DNA of 64,000 nt from Paracoccaceae bacterium (GCA_028097405.1 JAOHEK010000013.1:1-64000), one strand, 5' to 3'. Positions 45,958 to 55,253 are shown, counted from the stretch's first letter. The notes: a model not told the origin generated them from the sequence alone. Translations and numbers: made by a program.

Positions 45958-47181
45958 ATGACAAATGGGCTTCATATTCCGAAGGTTTCACAAAGCCCGA
46001 CGGACCCTCAATTCGTAGGAAACCCCTATGATTTTTATCGAAAAATTCGATCAATAGGGGATTTTGTTTTTTGGGAAGACTATGACGTCGTTGTTGCGAC
46101 AACTCATGTTGCATGCGCAAGTCTTATGAAGCATCCCAAATTGGGGCGAAAACCTCCAATCGGTCAACACCTCGAAGATCAGTCGCATTTCAAAACGTTT
46201 CAGACGCTTGAAACCCATTCCCTTCTTGAGATCGAGCCCCCAGACCACACCCGACTTCGAAAGGCTGCGATGCGCGGCTTTGATCGCAACCACATTGCAG
46301 CTTTGGCGCCGGATGTAAGTCGAACCATCGACAAGTTGATTGATCAGTTTCCGTCCGAACGCTTTGATTTTCTGGATAGCTTTGCGCATCCGTTACCCGC
46401 GCTCGTCATAACCCAATTCTTTGGACTACCCGACGAGATGGCACCGCAACTTCAAATCTGGTCGCACGACATGGTGGCCATGTACGAAGCACGCCGGTCC
46501 CGTGACATCGAAATTAAGGCCGAAGCTGCGGCCACCGCTTTCTCAACCTATTTGCGCGACGTTCTCGCAAAGCGAGGTGCGACGCCCGGCGTGGATTACC
46601 TGTCGGCTTTGATGCGCGCCGAAAAAGACGGTGATATCAAGTCACAGAATGAACTGCTTTCGACAGTCATCCTGCTATTAAACGCCGGCCACGAAGCATC
46701 GGTTCATGCGCTTGCCCATGCCGTGAATTTATTAGCCGACCACCCCGAGCGCACCTTGGCCTTAGAACCAACAAATATTGCAAACACTGTGGAAGAATGC
46801 CTGCGGTTCGCGCCGCCACTGCACATGTTCAACCGCTATGTCTATGAAGACGTTCGGATTTTAGAGCATGACTTTAAGGCCGGACAAACCGTCGGATGCC
46901 TTTTGGGATCTGCGTGTCGCGATGATGCGTTGTGGCCTGATGGCGATAAATTTGATCCCATCCGGTATCGGCGATCCAATTTGGCGTTCGGATCGGGCAT
47001 TCATGCCTGCCTTGGGGCGTCGCTGGCGCGGCTCGAACTTCAGATCGCCCTGCCCGCGTTGTTTTCGCGGTGTCCGGATTTGAAAATTGCAGAGCCACCC
47101 AAATTGGCGGATCGCTACCATTTTCATGCCGTCGAAAGATTGATGGTCGACATCACACCGGCAGCGACGTCGTCGACTTGA
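45958..47181 (+). CDS. Cytochrome P450
   Basis: A soluble bacterial-type P450 of 407 residues. Haem-ligand Cys351 lies in FGSGIHACLGASLARLE and the ExxR pair in E280-R283. The I-helix reads AGHEAS (243-248), with Ala where the proton-relay Thr usually stands, followed by Ser. The substrate is unknown. Neither redox partner is adjacent, though a ferredoxin reductase is encoded 5 kb away. The 3' end overlaps the convergent lrp-type gene by 29 bases. Confidence 0.92.
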   Translation: MTNGLHIPKVSQSPTDPQFVGNPYDFYRKIRSIGDFVFWEDYDVVVATTHVACASLMKHPKLGRKPPIGQHLEDQSHFKTFQTLETHSLLEIEPPDHTRLRKAAMRGFDRNHIAALAPDVSRTIDKLIDQFPSERFDFLDSFAHPLPALVITQFFGLPDEMAPQLQIWSHDMVAMYEARRSRDIEIKAEAAATAFSTYLRDVLAKRGATPGVDYLSALMRAEKDGDIKSQNELLSTVILLLNAGHEASVHALAHAVNLLADHPERTLALEPTNIANTVEECLRFAPPLHMFNRYVYEDVRILEHDFKAGQTVGCLLGSACRDDALWPDGDKFDPIRYRRSNLAFGSGIHACLGASLARLELQIALPALFSRCPDLKIAEPPKLADRYHFHAVERLMVDITPAATSST

Positions 47182-47614
47182 TCTCTTCCATCGATAACAG
47201 CGCGGTCACGTTGTAGATTTGGACTTCGGAAATCAACGCCTGATAAAATTCGTCATACGCCCGTGCGTTTCGAACCTGCACTTTCAGAATGTAATCGATA
47301 TCGCCCGCCAACCTGTGAGCCTCAAGAACCTCGGGCCGCGATTGAAGCGCTTTCAGAAACTTGTCCTGCCAGTCTGCCTCATGTGCCGAAGTGCGGATCA
47401 AAACAAAGAAACAGGCTTCAAAGCCAAGGGCTTGGGCGTCCAAAATCACCGTCTGGTGCCCTATCACTCCGGCTTCACGCATTTTGCGGATCCGATTCCA
47501 AACCGGTGTCTTGGAAGAGCCGACAATTTTGGCAATATCGTCCAAGGATTGGCTAGCATCCCGCTGTAGCTCGCGCAGGATTTTCCGATCCAGATCGTCA
47601 ATTCGTGCTGCCAT
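47153..47614 (-). CDS. Lrp/AsnC family transcriptional regulator
   Basis: A 153-residue regulator with an N-terminal helix-turn-helix (DDLDRKILRELQRDASQSLDDIAKIVGSS) and a C-terminal RAM ligand domain (EAHRLAGDIDYILKVQVRN). It diverges from the cysG operon with about 130 bases between, so it is the natural candidate to regulate sulfate assimilation. That is inferred from layout. Its 3' end overlaps the P450 gene. Confidence 0.9.
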   Translation of the reverse strand: MAARIDDLDRKILRELQRDASQSLDDIAKIVGSSKTPVWNRIRKMREAGVIGHQTVILDAQALGFEACFFVLIRTSAHEADWQDKFLKALQSRPEVLEAHRLAGDIDYILKVQVRNARAYDEFYQALISEVQIYNVTALLSMEEIKSTTSLPV

Positions 47615-47746
47615 TCCAGTGACCCCCTATTTTTGCGACGCTTGTTCCAGATAGTAAGTTATTTAGAACATACGTCCTTATACGCAAGGCTCTACTGCTA
47701 TTTGAAGGGAAAATATTCTATATTAGTTATTGAAGCGGAGTCAAAA

Positions 47747-49141
47747 ATGAAGCACTTTCCAATTTTCCTGTCTGTCGAAGATCGCAAGATCGCTCTTTCG
47801 GGTGGTGGCGATGCCGCTTTGGCCAAGCTGCGATTGTTGCTGAAGACCGAAGCAAACATTGTGGTTTATGCCAGGCAAGCCGCACCCGAGATTAAAGCTT
47901 GGGCGGCGGACAGAATGATTGACTGGGTTCAGCGCGACTTTACAGCCGGGGACGCAAGCGGTGCGGTTTTGGTCTATGCCGCCAATGACGACGAGGCCGT
48001 TGATCGCGCGGTGATTGACATCGCCCGTGCGGAAGGTGTCTTGGCCAACCATGTCGATAATCTTAGCAACTCGGATTTCATCACACCGGCCATCGTCGAC
48101 CGCGACCCTGTCACAGTCGCAATTGGCACCGAAGGCGCGGCCCCGGTATTAGCACGCGCAATCAAGGCCGATCTGGAAGAACGCCTGCCGCGCGGCTTGG
48201 GCACTATGGCGCGCGTCGGCAAACTGTTCCGCAAATTCGCCGAAGCTCTTCCCATGGGTCGGGCGCGGCGTGCGTTTTGGTCAGAGTATTACTTTCAGAC
48301 CGGCCCGCTAGCTTTTGACAAAGACGGCGAAGAAGGCTTGGGCGAGGCTTTGGGTGCGCTGTTCACCAAGCACTTGAGCAAAACAGCCGAGGCTGGTCAT
48401 GTCACTTTCGTTGGCGCTGGCCCCGGTGATCCTGAATTGCTGACGGTTAAGGCCCGCAACGCTCTGCATGACGCCGATGTGGTGATCCACGACCGGTTGA
48501 TCACGCCCGAAATTCTGGAACTGGCCCGCCGCGAAGCGCTGATTGTTGATGCAGGCAAAGAAGGGTTCGGCCCCTCGACCCCGCAAGGCGACATCGACGT
48601 GATGCTGGTCAAATACGCCGCTGAAGGCCATCACGTGGTGCGCCTGAAATCCGGCGATGCCACCGTCTTTGGTCGCTTGGATGAAGAAATCGACGCCTGC
48701 GCCGATGCCGCGATCGCCTATTCGGTGATCCCCGGCATCACTTCGGCTTCGGCTGCGGTGGCCAGCGTTGGTCAAAGCCTGACCCGGCGCGGCCGAAATT
48801 CCAGCGTGCGTCTGATCACGGGGCACGACGTTAAGGGTTATGCCGAACAAGACTGGCGCTCGCTGGCGTCAGACGGCGAAGTGGCCGCGATCTATATGGG
48901 CAAAAAATCAGCGCGCTTCTTGCAGGGGCGTCTGATGATGCACGGGGCTTCGCCGCAAACCCCTGTAACGATTGTCGAAAACGTCTCGCGCCCCAATCAG
49001 CGCATCGTGGCGTCGCAACTGTCGCATCTGCCCGAAGACTTGGCCGACGCCAGCCTGACAGGCCCTGCCCTTATCCTGTATGGCCTCGCTCCGCGCAACG
49101 CTGAACTTATCACTCAAACACTTGAGGAGGTTGCCCAATGA
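47747..49141 (+). CDS. cysG: Siroheme synthase CysG
   Basis: A trifunctional protein of 464 residues: an N-terminal precorrin-2 dehydrogenase/ferrochelatase part (MKHFPIFLSVEDRKIALSGG) and a C-terminal uroporphyrinogen-III methyltransferase part (VTFVGAGPGDPELLTVKARN, VVRLKSGDATVFGRLDEEI). It makes siroheme for the sulfite reductase two genes downstream. GGAG precedes the ATG at 47747; the open frame starts 38 codons earlier without similarity. Confidence 0.95.
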   Translation: MKHFPIFLSVEDRKIALSGGGDAALAKLRLLLKTEANIVVYARQAAPEIKAWAADRMIDWVQRDFTAGDASGAVLVYAANDDEAVDRAVIDIARAEGVLANHVDNLSNSDFITPAIVDRDPVTVAIGTEGAAPVLARAIKADLEERLPRGLGTMARVGKLFRKFAEALPMGRARRAFWSEYYFQTGPLAFDKDGEEGLGEALGALFTKHLSKTAEAGHVTFVGAGPGDPELLTVKARNALHDADVVIHDRLITPEILELARREALIVDAGKEGFGPSTPQGDIDVMLVKYAAEGHHVVRLKSGDATVFGRLDEEIDACADAAIAYSVIPGITSASAAVASVGQSLTRRGRNSSVRLITGHDVKGYAEQDWRSLASDGEVAAIYMGKKSARFLQGRLMMHGASPQTPVTIVENVSRPNQRIVASQLSHLPEDLADASLTGPALILYGLAPRNAELITQTLEEVAQ

Positions 49142-49443
49142 GCCGCCGTCCCTTCGCCCCCAAAGTCGTCACAGCCAACGCATTGTTGGAAGGCGACGCG
49201 GTTTGGTTGACCAAAGATGATCGCTGGAGCGCAAACATGGCCGAGGCTGAGTTGATCGAAGACGAAGCCATCGCCGAAGATCGTCTGTTGTTTGCCATCG
49301 CCCAACCCGATGTCGTGGTTGGCGCTTATCTGGTCGACGCCAAAGGCACCACAAACGGCCCCGTGCCGGTTCATTTCCGCGAAGAATTCCGCACACGCGG
49401 ACCATCGAACTATGCCCATGGCAAGCAAGTTGAAGGGGTTTAA
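49138..49443 (+). CDS. DUF2849 family protein
   Basis: A 101-residue cytoplasmic protein of unknown function that overlaps cysG by four bases. The opening PKVVTANALLEGDAVWLTKD and the end FREEFRTRGPSNYAHGKQ are family features. The family occurs mostly in alphaproteobacterial sulfite/nitrite reductase operons, so a role with CysI or siroheme loading is plausible but not shown. Confidence 0.85.
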   Translation: MSRRPFAPKVVTANALLEGDAVWLTKDDRWSANMAEAELIEDEAIAEDRLLFAIAQPDVVVGAYLVDAKGTTNGPVPVHFREEFRTRGPSNYAHGKQVEGV

Positions 49444-49445
49444 AA

Positions 49446-51116
49446 ATGTATAAGTACAATGAGTTCGACGAAGGTTTTGTCCGCGAACGTGTGGCTCAGT
49501 TCCGCGCTCAGGTGGAACGTCGCATTGATGGCAGCTTGACGGAAGATGAATTTAAGCCCCTGCGTCTGATGAATGGTCTCTACCTGCAACTGCACGCCTA
49601 TATGCTGCGCGTGGCGATCCCTTACGGCACGCTGAACTCGGGCCAGATGCGCCAGTTGGCGATAATCGCCGACAAATGGGATCAGGGTTATGGCCATTTC
49701 ACCACGCGGCAGAACATCCAGTACAACTGGCCCAAGCTGAAAGACGTCCCCGATATTCTTGAGGCGTTGGCGGACGTGGAAATGCACGCGTTGCAGACCA
49801 GCGGCAACACCATTCGGAACGTGACGGCAGACCATTTCGCTGGCGCTGCTGCGGATGAAATAGCCGATCCGCGCCCCGTGGCCGAATTGATCCGCCAGTG
49901 GTCAACTGATCACCCGGAATTCCAGTTCTTGCCACGCAAGTTCAAAGTGGCTGTGACCGGATCACCGAACGATCGCGCTGTGACCAAGGCCCATGACATC
50001 GGCCTGCGGATGGTGCGGAACGACGCTGGCGAGGCAGGGTACGAAGTGATTGTGGGTGGAGGCCTTGGGCGAACTCCGATCATCGGCAAGGTCATTCGTG
50101 ACTTTCTGCCGCAAGCCGATCTGCTGCCCTATCTGGAGAGTATCGTCAGCGTTTACAACGTGCTGGGTCGTCGCGACAACAAGTACAAGGCGCGGATCAA
50201 AATCACCGTAGCCGAGAATGGTTTGGATGACTTCCGCGCCCGTGTAGATGCACGTTTCGAACAAGTTAAACCCCAGTTCAAAGGGTTTGATCAGGAATTG
50301 CTTGCAGAAATCGAACAATCCTTTGCGCCGCCCGCGTTCCGCGTGGCACCCTTGAACACATACGACATTGCTCGCGAAAAGAATGGAGCTTTCCGAGCTT
50401 GGACCGATACGAACCTCGCCGAACACCGGGCACCCGGCTATGCCATCGTGACCGTTTCGATCAAAGCGCATGGGGCGACGCCGGGCGATGCAAGCTCTGA
50501 GCAGATGCGGGTTTTGGCCGATTTGGCCGAACGCTTTGGCCACGACGAATTGCGGATCAGCCACGAGCAGAACGTCATTTTGCCCCACATCCACAAGTCG
50601 GACCTGCCCGAAGTCTATACGGTTCTGCGCGACAACGGGTTGGCGACTGCAAACGTGGGTTTGATCTCGGACATCATCGCCTGCCCCGGCATGGACTACT
50701 GCGCGCTGGCGACGGCTCGGTCGATCCCGATCGCGCAGGAAATCGCGACACGCTTTGACGAGTTGAAGCTGGAGCACGAGATCGGCGAGCTAAAGCTTAA
50801 GATCTCGGGATGTATCAACGCTTGTGGCCACCATCATGTGGGTCACATCGGCATTCTTGGCTTGGATCGGGCGGGTGTTGAAAACTATCAGGTCACGCTG
50901 GGCGGCGATGCTACCGAAACCGCCGCTGTTGGCGAACGCGTCGGACCGGGTTTTTCGGCCGACGACATCGTCCCTGCAATCGAGCGTCTGATCGACACCT
51001 ATCTTGAGCGCCGCGAGGGGCCCGAGGAAATCTTTCTTCAGACCTTCCGCCGCTTGGGCATGGCCCCGTTTAAGGCCGCCCTTTACCCCGAAAAGGAGAG
51101 TGCACATGCCGCTTGA
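49446..51116 (+). CDS. cysI: Ferredoxin-type sulfite/nitrite reductase
   Basis: A siroheme and 4Fe-4S enzyme of 556 residues. Substrate/cofactor segments include GHFTTRQNIQYNW, and the four Fe-S cysteines lie in CPGMDYC and SGCINACGHHHVGHIG. No CysJ flavoprotein is present, and a ferredoxin-NADP reductase lies downstream, so electrons probably come from ferredoxin. The setting with cysH favours sulfite over nitrite as substrate. The 3' end overlaps the cysH start by 11 bases. Confidence 0.93.
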   Translation: MYKYNEFDEGFVRERVAQFRAQVERRIDGSLTEDEFKPLRLMNGLYLQLHAYMLRVAIPYGTLNSGQMRQLAIIADKWDQGYGHFTTRQNIQYNWPKLKDVPDILEALADVEMHALQTSGNTIRNVTADHFAGAAADEIADPRPVAELIRQWSTDHPEFQFLPRKFKVAVTGSPNDRAVTKAHDIGLRMVRNDAGEAGYEVIVGGGLGRTPIIGKVIRDFLPQADLLPYLESIVSVYNVLGRRDNKYKARIKITVAENGLDDFRARVDARFEQVKPQFKGFDQELLAEIEQSFAPPAFRVAPLNTYDIAREKNGAFRAWTDTNLAEHRAPGYAIVTVSIKAHGATPGDASSEQMRVLADLAERFGHDELRISHEQNVILPHIHKSDLPEVYTVLRDNGLATANVGLISDIIACPGMDYCALATARSIPIAQEIATRFDELKLEHEIGELKLKISGCINACGHHHVGHIGILGLDRAGVENYQVTLGGDATETAAVGERVGPGFSADDIVPAIERLIDTYLERREGPEEIFLQTFRRLGMAPFKAALYPEKESAHAA

Positions 51117-51858
51117 AGCCTCACTTCTTCCTATCAGCAACAGGGTTGACGACCTAAACGCTCGTTATGCTCACCACGGTGGAGCTGACGTTCTAAGCCA
51201 CGCGTTAGACGATCCAATGGTCGGGCAAACCGCTTTGGTCTCGTCTTTTGGCGCGGAATCGGTGGTGTTGCTGCACATGCTCAGCGTGATTGATCGCACG
51301 ACCCCTGTGCTGTTCATCGACACCGAGATGCTGTTCCCGGAAACGCTGGACTATCAACGCGAAGTCGCCGAGAAACTGCGGCTGACGAACGTGCAGGTGA
51401 TCCGCCCTGAGCGCGAGAAAACCTTTTTGAAAGATCCGAACAACGGGTTGCATCGCACGAACCCGGACGCCTGCTGCGACCTTCGCAAGACACAGCCGTT
51501 AGAAGCCGCTCTTGCGCCCTATGACGCTTGGATCACTGGCCGGAAGCGGTTTCACGGCGGGAAACGCGAGACGCTGACGTTCTTTGAAGCCCAAGGGGAT
51601 GCTCGAATCCAGATCAATCCGCTGGCGCATTTCACGCGCGATGATCTGGCCGAGTACATTACCAACAACCGTCTGCCCCGGCATCCTTTGGTGGCGAAAG
51701 GCTTCACATCGTTGGGCTGCGCAACCTGCACCACACGTGTGGACGAAGGCGAGGATGTACGTGCCGGACGCTGGCGTGGGAAAGAAAAGACGGAATGCGG
51801 CATCCACTTTTCGAACGGTAACACCGTCCGAGGTGATGTGAAGGAGCACGCGGTATGA
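51106..51858 (+). CDS. cysH: Adenylyl-sulfate reductase (CysH)
   Basis: CysH reduces activated sulfate to sulfite. The 250-residue protein from the ATG at 51106 has the phosphate region ALVSSFGAESVVLLHM, two cysteine pairs (ACCDLRK and GCATCTTR) and the C-terminal ECGIHF redox cysteine. The pairs ligate a 4Fe-4S cluster and mark an APS rather than PAPS reductase. The start lies inside the end of cysI. Confidence 0.93.
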   Translation: MPLEASLLPISNRVDDLNARYAHHGGADVLSHALDDPMVGQTALVSSFGAESVVLLHMLSVIDRTTPVLFIDTEMLFPETLDYQREVAEKLRLTNVQVIRPEREKTFLKDPNNGLHRTNPDACCDLRKTQPLEAALAPYDAWITGRKRFHGGKRETLTFFEAQGDARIQINPLAHFTRDDLAEYITNNRLPRHPLVAKGFTSLGCATCTTRVDEGEDVRAGRWRGKEKTECGIHFSNGNTVRGDVKEHAV

Positions 51859-52265
51859 CCATCGTTACCGACACCGGATTTTCTGCCGACGATTGGACTG
51901 GCGGTTTTACAACGCCCGATCAACTGCCTGCGAACGATGTGGGGGTGGCTGTGGATTTGCCCTCGGACGCTGACGCGGAAGTTTTGCGCGGGCATTTGGA
52001 TGACATTCCCATGATCCGCGTGAACTTTCCGTCGTTCGCCGATGGTCGCGGCTTCACCATTGCCCGCGCTTTGCGCTTGATGGGGTACCTGGGCCGCTTG
52101 CGCGCTCAAGGTCATGTGATCTCTGATCAATACGCGATGGCCCGCCGCACAGGTTTTGACGAGGTTGAAATAGATGCGGACCTTGCTGCACGACTGCCAG
52201 AAGACCAATGGCTGGCGCGTGCGGATTGGAAAGCACACGACTATCAAAACAGACTGCGCGCTTAA
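51855..52265 (+). CDS. DUF934 family protein
   Basis: A 136-residue protein overlapping cysH by four bases. PMIRVNFPSFADGRGFTIARALR is the family core. DUF934 is found almost only in sulfate-assimilation operons and is often named an oxidoreductase of unknown mechanism. No catalytic residues can be assigned with confidence. Confidence 0.88.
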   Translation: MTIVTDTGFSADDWTGGFTTPDQLPANDVGVAVDLPSDADAEVLRGHLDDIPMIRVNFPSFADGRGFTIARALRLMGYLGRLRAQGHVISDQYAMARRTGFDEVEIDADLAARLPEDQWLARADWKAHDYQNRLRA

Positions 52266-52329
52266 GCCCAGTTTACTTGCATACAAACAATCCTTAAACA
52301 AGAGACGTCGGCTTGCCCGGCGGATGATT

Positions 52330-53157
52330 ATGACCGATCAAACACCCGTGACTGAAACTGCTGCCAAACCCGTAACTTTGCCCGACGCCCAGACTGTGAC
52401 CCATGTCCAGCACTGGACAGACAGGCTATTTTCATTCCGTGTGACCCGCCCCGCGAGCCTGCGGTTTCGCTCCGGTGAGTTCGTGATGATCGGACTGATG
52501 GGCGATAACGGCAAACCCTTGTTGCGCGCTTACTCTATCGCCTCGCCTGCCTGGGATGACGAATTGGAGTTCTACTCGATCAAAGTACCCGATGGGCCTC
52601 TGACGTCGAAGCTTCAGCACATCGACGTGGGCGATCAAATCATTCTGCGCCCCAAACCCGTCGGCACGCTTGTGCTGGACGCGCTTTTGCCGGGCAAACG
52701 CTTGTGGCTGTTTGCGACGGGTACGGGTTTCGCGCCTTTTGCGTCGCTTTTGCGCGATCCCGACACCTATGGGCGTTACGATGAGATCATTATGATGCAC
52801 ACCACGCGCGATGTGGCCGAGCTTGAGTACAGTAAAACTCTGATCGACAGCATCCGAGCTGACGAAATGCTGGCTGAACTGATGGGCGAAGGCTTTGCCG
52901 ACAAGCTGAAGTACTACCCCACGACCACGCAGGAAAAGAGCTCGCACATGGGCCGGATCACCGACAACCTGACCAGCAGCAAGGTTTTTGCTGATCTGGG
53001 CATCGACAGTTTCGACGCCGAAAATGATCGCGGCATGGTCTGCGGATCGCTTGATTTCAATACGGATATGAAAACAGTGCTGGAAGGCTTTGGCCTAGAA
53101 GAAGGCGCCAACAGCGATCCAAAGCAATATGTTGTTGAAAAAGCCTTCGTCGGCTGA
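52330..53157 (+). CDS. fpr: Ferredoxin-NADP reductase
   Basis: An FAD enzyme of 275 residues passing electrons between NADPH and ferredoxin or flavodoxin. The FAD site is RAYSIASPAW, and the NADP part includes LFATGTGFAPFASLLRD and MVCGSLDFN. The close distance to the sulfate operon fits electron supply for CysI. I take the second ATG (52330), which has GGCGG at proper spacing; the first is two codons earlier. Confidence 0.92.
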   Translation: MTDQTPVTETAAKPVTLPDAQTVTHVQHWTDRLFSFRVTRPASLRFRSGEFVMIGLMGDNGKPLLRAYSIASPAWDDELEFYSIKVPDGPLTSKLQHIDVGDQIILRPKPVGTLVLDALLPGKRLWLFATGTGFAPFASLLRDPDTYGRYDEIIMMHTTRDVAELEYSKTLIDSIRADEMLAELMGEGFADKLKYYPTTTQEKSSHMGRITDNLTSSKVFADLGIDSFDAENDRGMVCGSLDFNTDMKTVLEGFGLEEGANSDPKQYVVEKAFVG

Positions 53158-53172
53158 TCGAAACCGAAAGAA

Positions 53173-53197
53173 GCTGGCCGCTTAGTTAACGGCCAGC
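53173..53197 (-). terminator. Hairpin over the end of the 120-aa gene
   Basis: GCTGGCCG and CGGCCAGC pair perfectly over a 9-base loop that contains the stop codon. On the minus strand TTCTTTC follows. It could stop transcription from both sides, including read-through from fpr. Confidence 0.5.
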
Positions 53198-53544
53198 GCG
53201 ATCCGAACGTTTCTTAGAACAACTGACAGATTTTCGTCTCCGGCAGCGGCTTCATCAAGATAGCCGTTCAGGCGCGTCTTTTCCGATTGCGACAAAGGCG
53301 AGGCTTGAATGATATCGATCACCAGATTTCGATCATACGTGGCGGGGTGCAAAGCCGACATGCCAAAAGCGGCCGTTGCCAAAGCCGATCTGTTTGGAAC
53401 TTGCGGTTCCTCAGGTTCGACGCGTTCCATCGCCATGTAAGACAGATTTGTCTCCTGCACTTCGGAATCTGGTCCCGAAGATGCAACTGTCCATACAACA
53501 GCCATCGAGGCTGCCAATCCTGAAATCCATAACACCTGACCCAT
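53182..53544 (-). CDS. Hypothetical exported or anchored protein
   Basis: I do not recognise this protein of 120 residues. It starts MGQVLWISGLAASMAVVW, a likely signal anchor. The rest is rich in Glu and Ser, and ends in a helical segment (QSEKTRLNGYLDEAAAGDENLSVVLRNVRIALAVN). AGAGG lies eight bases before this ATG; the open frame extends 23 codons upstream. The CDS ends inside a hairpin. Confidence 0.6.
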   Translation of the reverse strand: MGQVLWISGLAASMAVVWTVASSGPDSEVQETNLSYMAMERVEPEEPQVPNRSALATAAFGMSALHPATYDRNLVIDIIQASPLSQSEKTRLNGYLDEAAAGDENLSVVLRNVRIALAVN

Positions 53545-53775
53545 ATCCATGTCCTCTGAACTCGGGTTCCTGCTCAAGGATGTCTTAACCAACCTGACGG
53601 ATGATCCAAGCAACGAATGCTGTGCGTGCAGTAGGTCGGCTAAAGACAGCGCAAAGCCGCTAAAACCATCGGCGGATATTGGTCAGTTAAGAGCGAGATG
53701 GTAGGATTTTTGCCAGCCTTGCATTTTCGCAACAGCCCACGTGATGCCGCGCCCAAAACCTGAACGCGGCGAAGC

Positions 53776-54468
53776 TTAAAATCCAAGCAGCTTGCGTATC
53801 TCTGTGACAACCTCTTGAAGTTGATCCGGATTATCCTCGCCAACTGCCACCAGTTCGATAACTTTCGCGGTTGTTTCGTCATCCACATCTGAGGTGACAA
53901 GCGCCTGTCGTATGACCAGCCCGTCAAAACCCTCGACCGTCAGGGCCGTATTCATCTCAGGGCGCGCGTCGCCGTTTATTGCATCAAGTTCAAGATTCGC
54001 CACGGCATCGATATCTGTCGACGGCACGACCACGCTACCGATCCCGGACGTGTCGCCCAACACATTGTCCAAAGCATTTTTAACGGCGTTCGACCCGCCG
54101 TCGGCGATTGCACCGCCCCGTTCGGTTAGGGACTGAAAAACGCCATCTACGGTGTCGTCGGCGCCCGAAAGCGCGTCTTTCATTTCATTCTCGATCGTTT
54201 CTGCAACCGACCCGACCGCTGCCGCGGCGTCTTCGGTCACTTCGTCGACCCGCTCGACTACAGTTTCCGCAGGTTCCGCCACAGCATCCCCGATGGGTTC
54301 GGTAGGCTCGACAACAACATCAGCTTGTTCGGTTTCGACGACCGCGGACACCTCGCCCGTTTCGGGTTCCGCCACAACAGCAGTTGCAGGAGGCTCGGCC
54401 TTGTCAAAAAGGAACAAAGCTCCAAGACCCAGTCCCACACCAATTATCAGTCCTAGAACGAGTTTCAT
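53776..54468 (-). CDS. Acidic membrane-anchored hypothetical protein
   Basis: I do not recognise this protein of 230 residues. GGAGA precedes the ATG at 54468. An N-terminal helix (MKLVLGLIIGVGLGLGALFLF) is followed by about 90 residues very rich in Val, Glu, Ala and Thr, with repeats of the form EPxE and VxEx. A more folded-looking C-terminal part (about residues 130-230) includes DDETTAKVIELVAVGEDNPDQ. It may be a periplasmic spacer protein. No neighbour suggests a job. Confidence 0.6.
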   Translation of the reverse strand: MKLVLGLIIGVGLGLGALFLFDKAEPPATAVVAEPETGEVSAVVETEQADVVVEPTEPIGDAVAEPAETVVERVDEVTEDAAAAVGSVAETIENEMKDALSGADDTVDGVFQSLTERGGAIADGGSNAVKNALDNVLGDTSGIGSVVVPSTDIDAVANLELDAINGDARPEMNTALTVEGFDGLVIRQALVTSDVDDETTAKVIELVAVGEDNPDQLQEVVTEIRKLLGF

Positions 54469-54676
54469 GCCCTGTCTCCTTTGTGACTTAACCCAATCAA
54501 ATGAGGCTTGGCCGGGCAATATTCTAGGGGGAATATTGCAACCTATCGATCAACGGCTAAGTCTAGCCGATACTAAGCAGAAGGAATTCATCGGCAATGT
54601 CTCCGAATACGGTTGAAACGCGTTAAATTGAAGCGTATTTTGCCTTAGACAGACATAAATAAAAGGACAAGCCACC

Positions 54677-55219
54677 ATCGCTCGTAGACCACACAACGCA
54701 CCACCGGTGCGTGACACAGGCCCCAGGGTAAATGATCGTATCCGTGCGCCTGAAATCCGGCTTATAGGAGCCGAGGGAGAAAACGCTGGCGTCGTGACGC
54801 CAGAACGCGCCATGGAAATGGCCGATGATGCCGGACTTGATCTGGTTGAAATCTCTCCAAATGCCGCGCCGCCCGTCTGCAAAATCATGGACTATGGTAA
54901 GTTCAAGTACGAACAGCAGAAGCGCGAAAGCGAAGCCCGCAAAAAGCAAAAAACCATTGAAGTCAAAGAGGTAAAGTTCCGTCCAAACACGGATACCAAC
55001 GACTATGATGTCAAAATGCGCAATGTTGTTCGCTTTCTTGAAGCGGGCGACAAAGTGAAAGTCACCCTGCGGTTTCGGGGGCGTGAAATGGCGCACCTAA
55101 ACCTTGGACGCGAACTTCTGGAACGTGTTGCCGACGATATTCAGGAATTGGGCAAGATAGAAAACATGCCCAAGATGGAAGGTCGCCAGATGGTGATGAT
55201 GATCGGGCCTGCCAAGTAA
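54677..55219 (+). CDS. infC: Translation initiation factor IF-3
   Basis: IF-3 binds the 30S subunit and checks start-codon pairing. The 180-residue protein begins at AUC (54677) with AAGGA nine bases upstream, reading [20 protein letters not shown], then [23 protein letters not shown]. Rare AUU/AUC starts are the known means of IF-3 self-regulation. An alternative GTG start (54707) lies inside the conserved N terminus. The C-terminal domain has [17 protein letters not shown] hairpin follows at 55254. Confidence 0.95.
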   Translation: MARRPHNAPPVRDTGPRVNDRIRAPEIRLIGAEGENAGVVTPERAMEMADDAGLDLVEISPNAAPPVCKIMDYGKFKYEQQKRESEARKKQKTIEVKEVKFRPNTDTNDYDVKMRNVVRFLEAGDKVKVTLRFRGREMAHLNLGRELLERVADDIQELGKIENMPKMEGRQMVMMIGPAK

Positions 55220-55253
55220 ACCGGCCTTTGATCCGTCTTGAAGAAATGCACCG

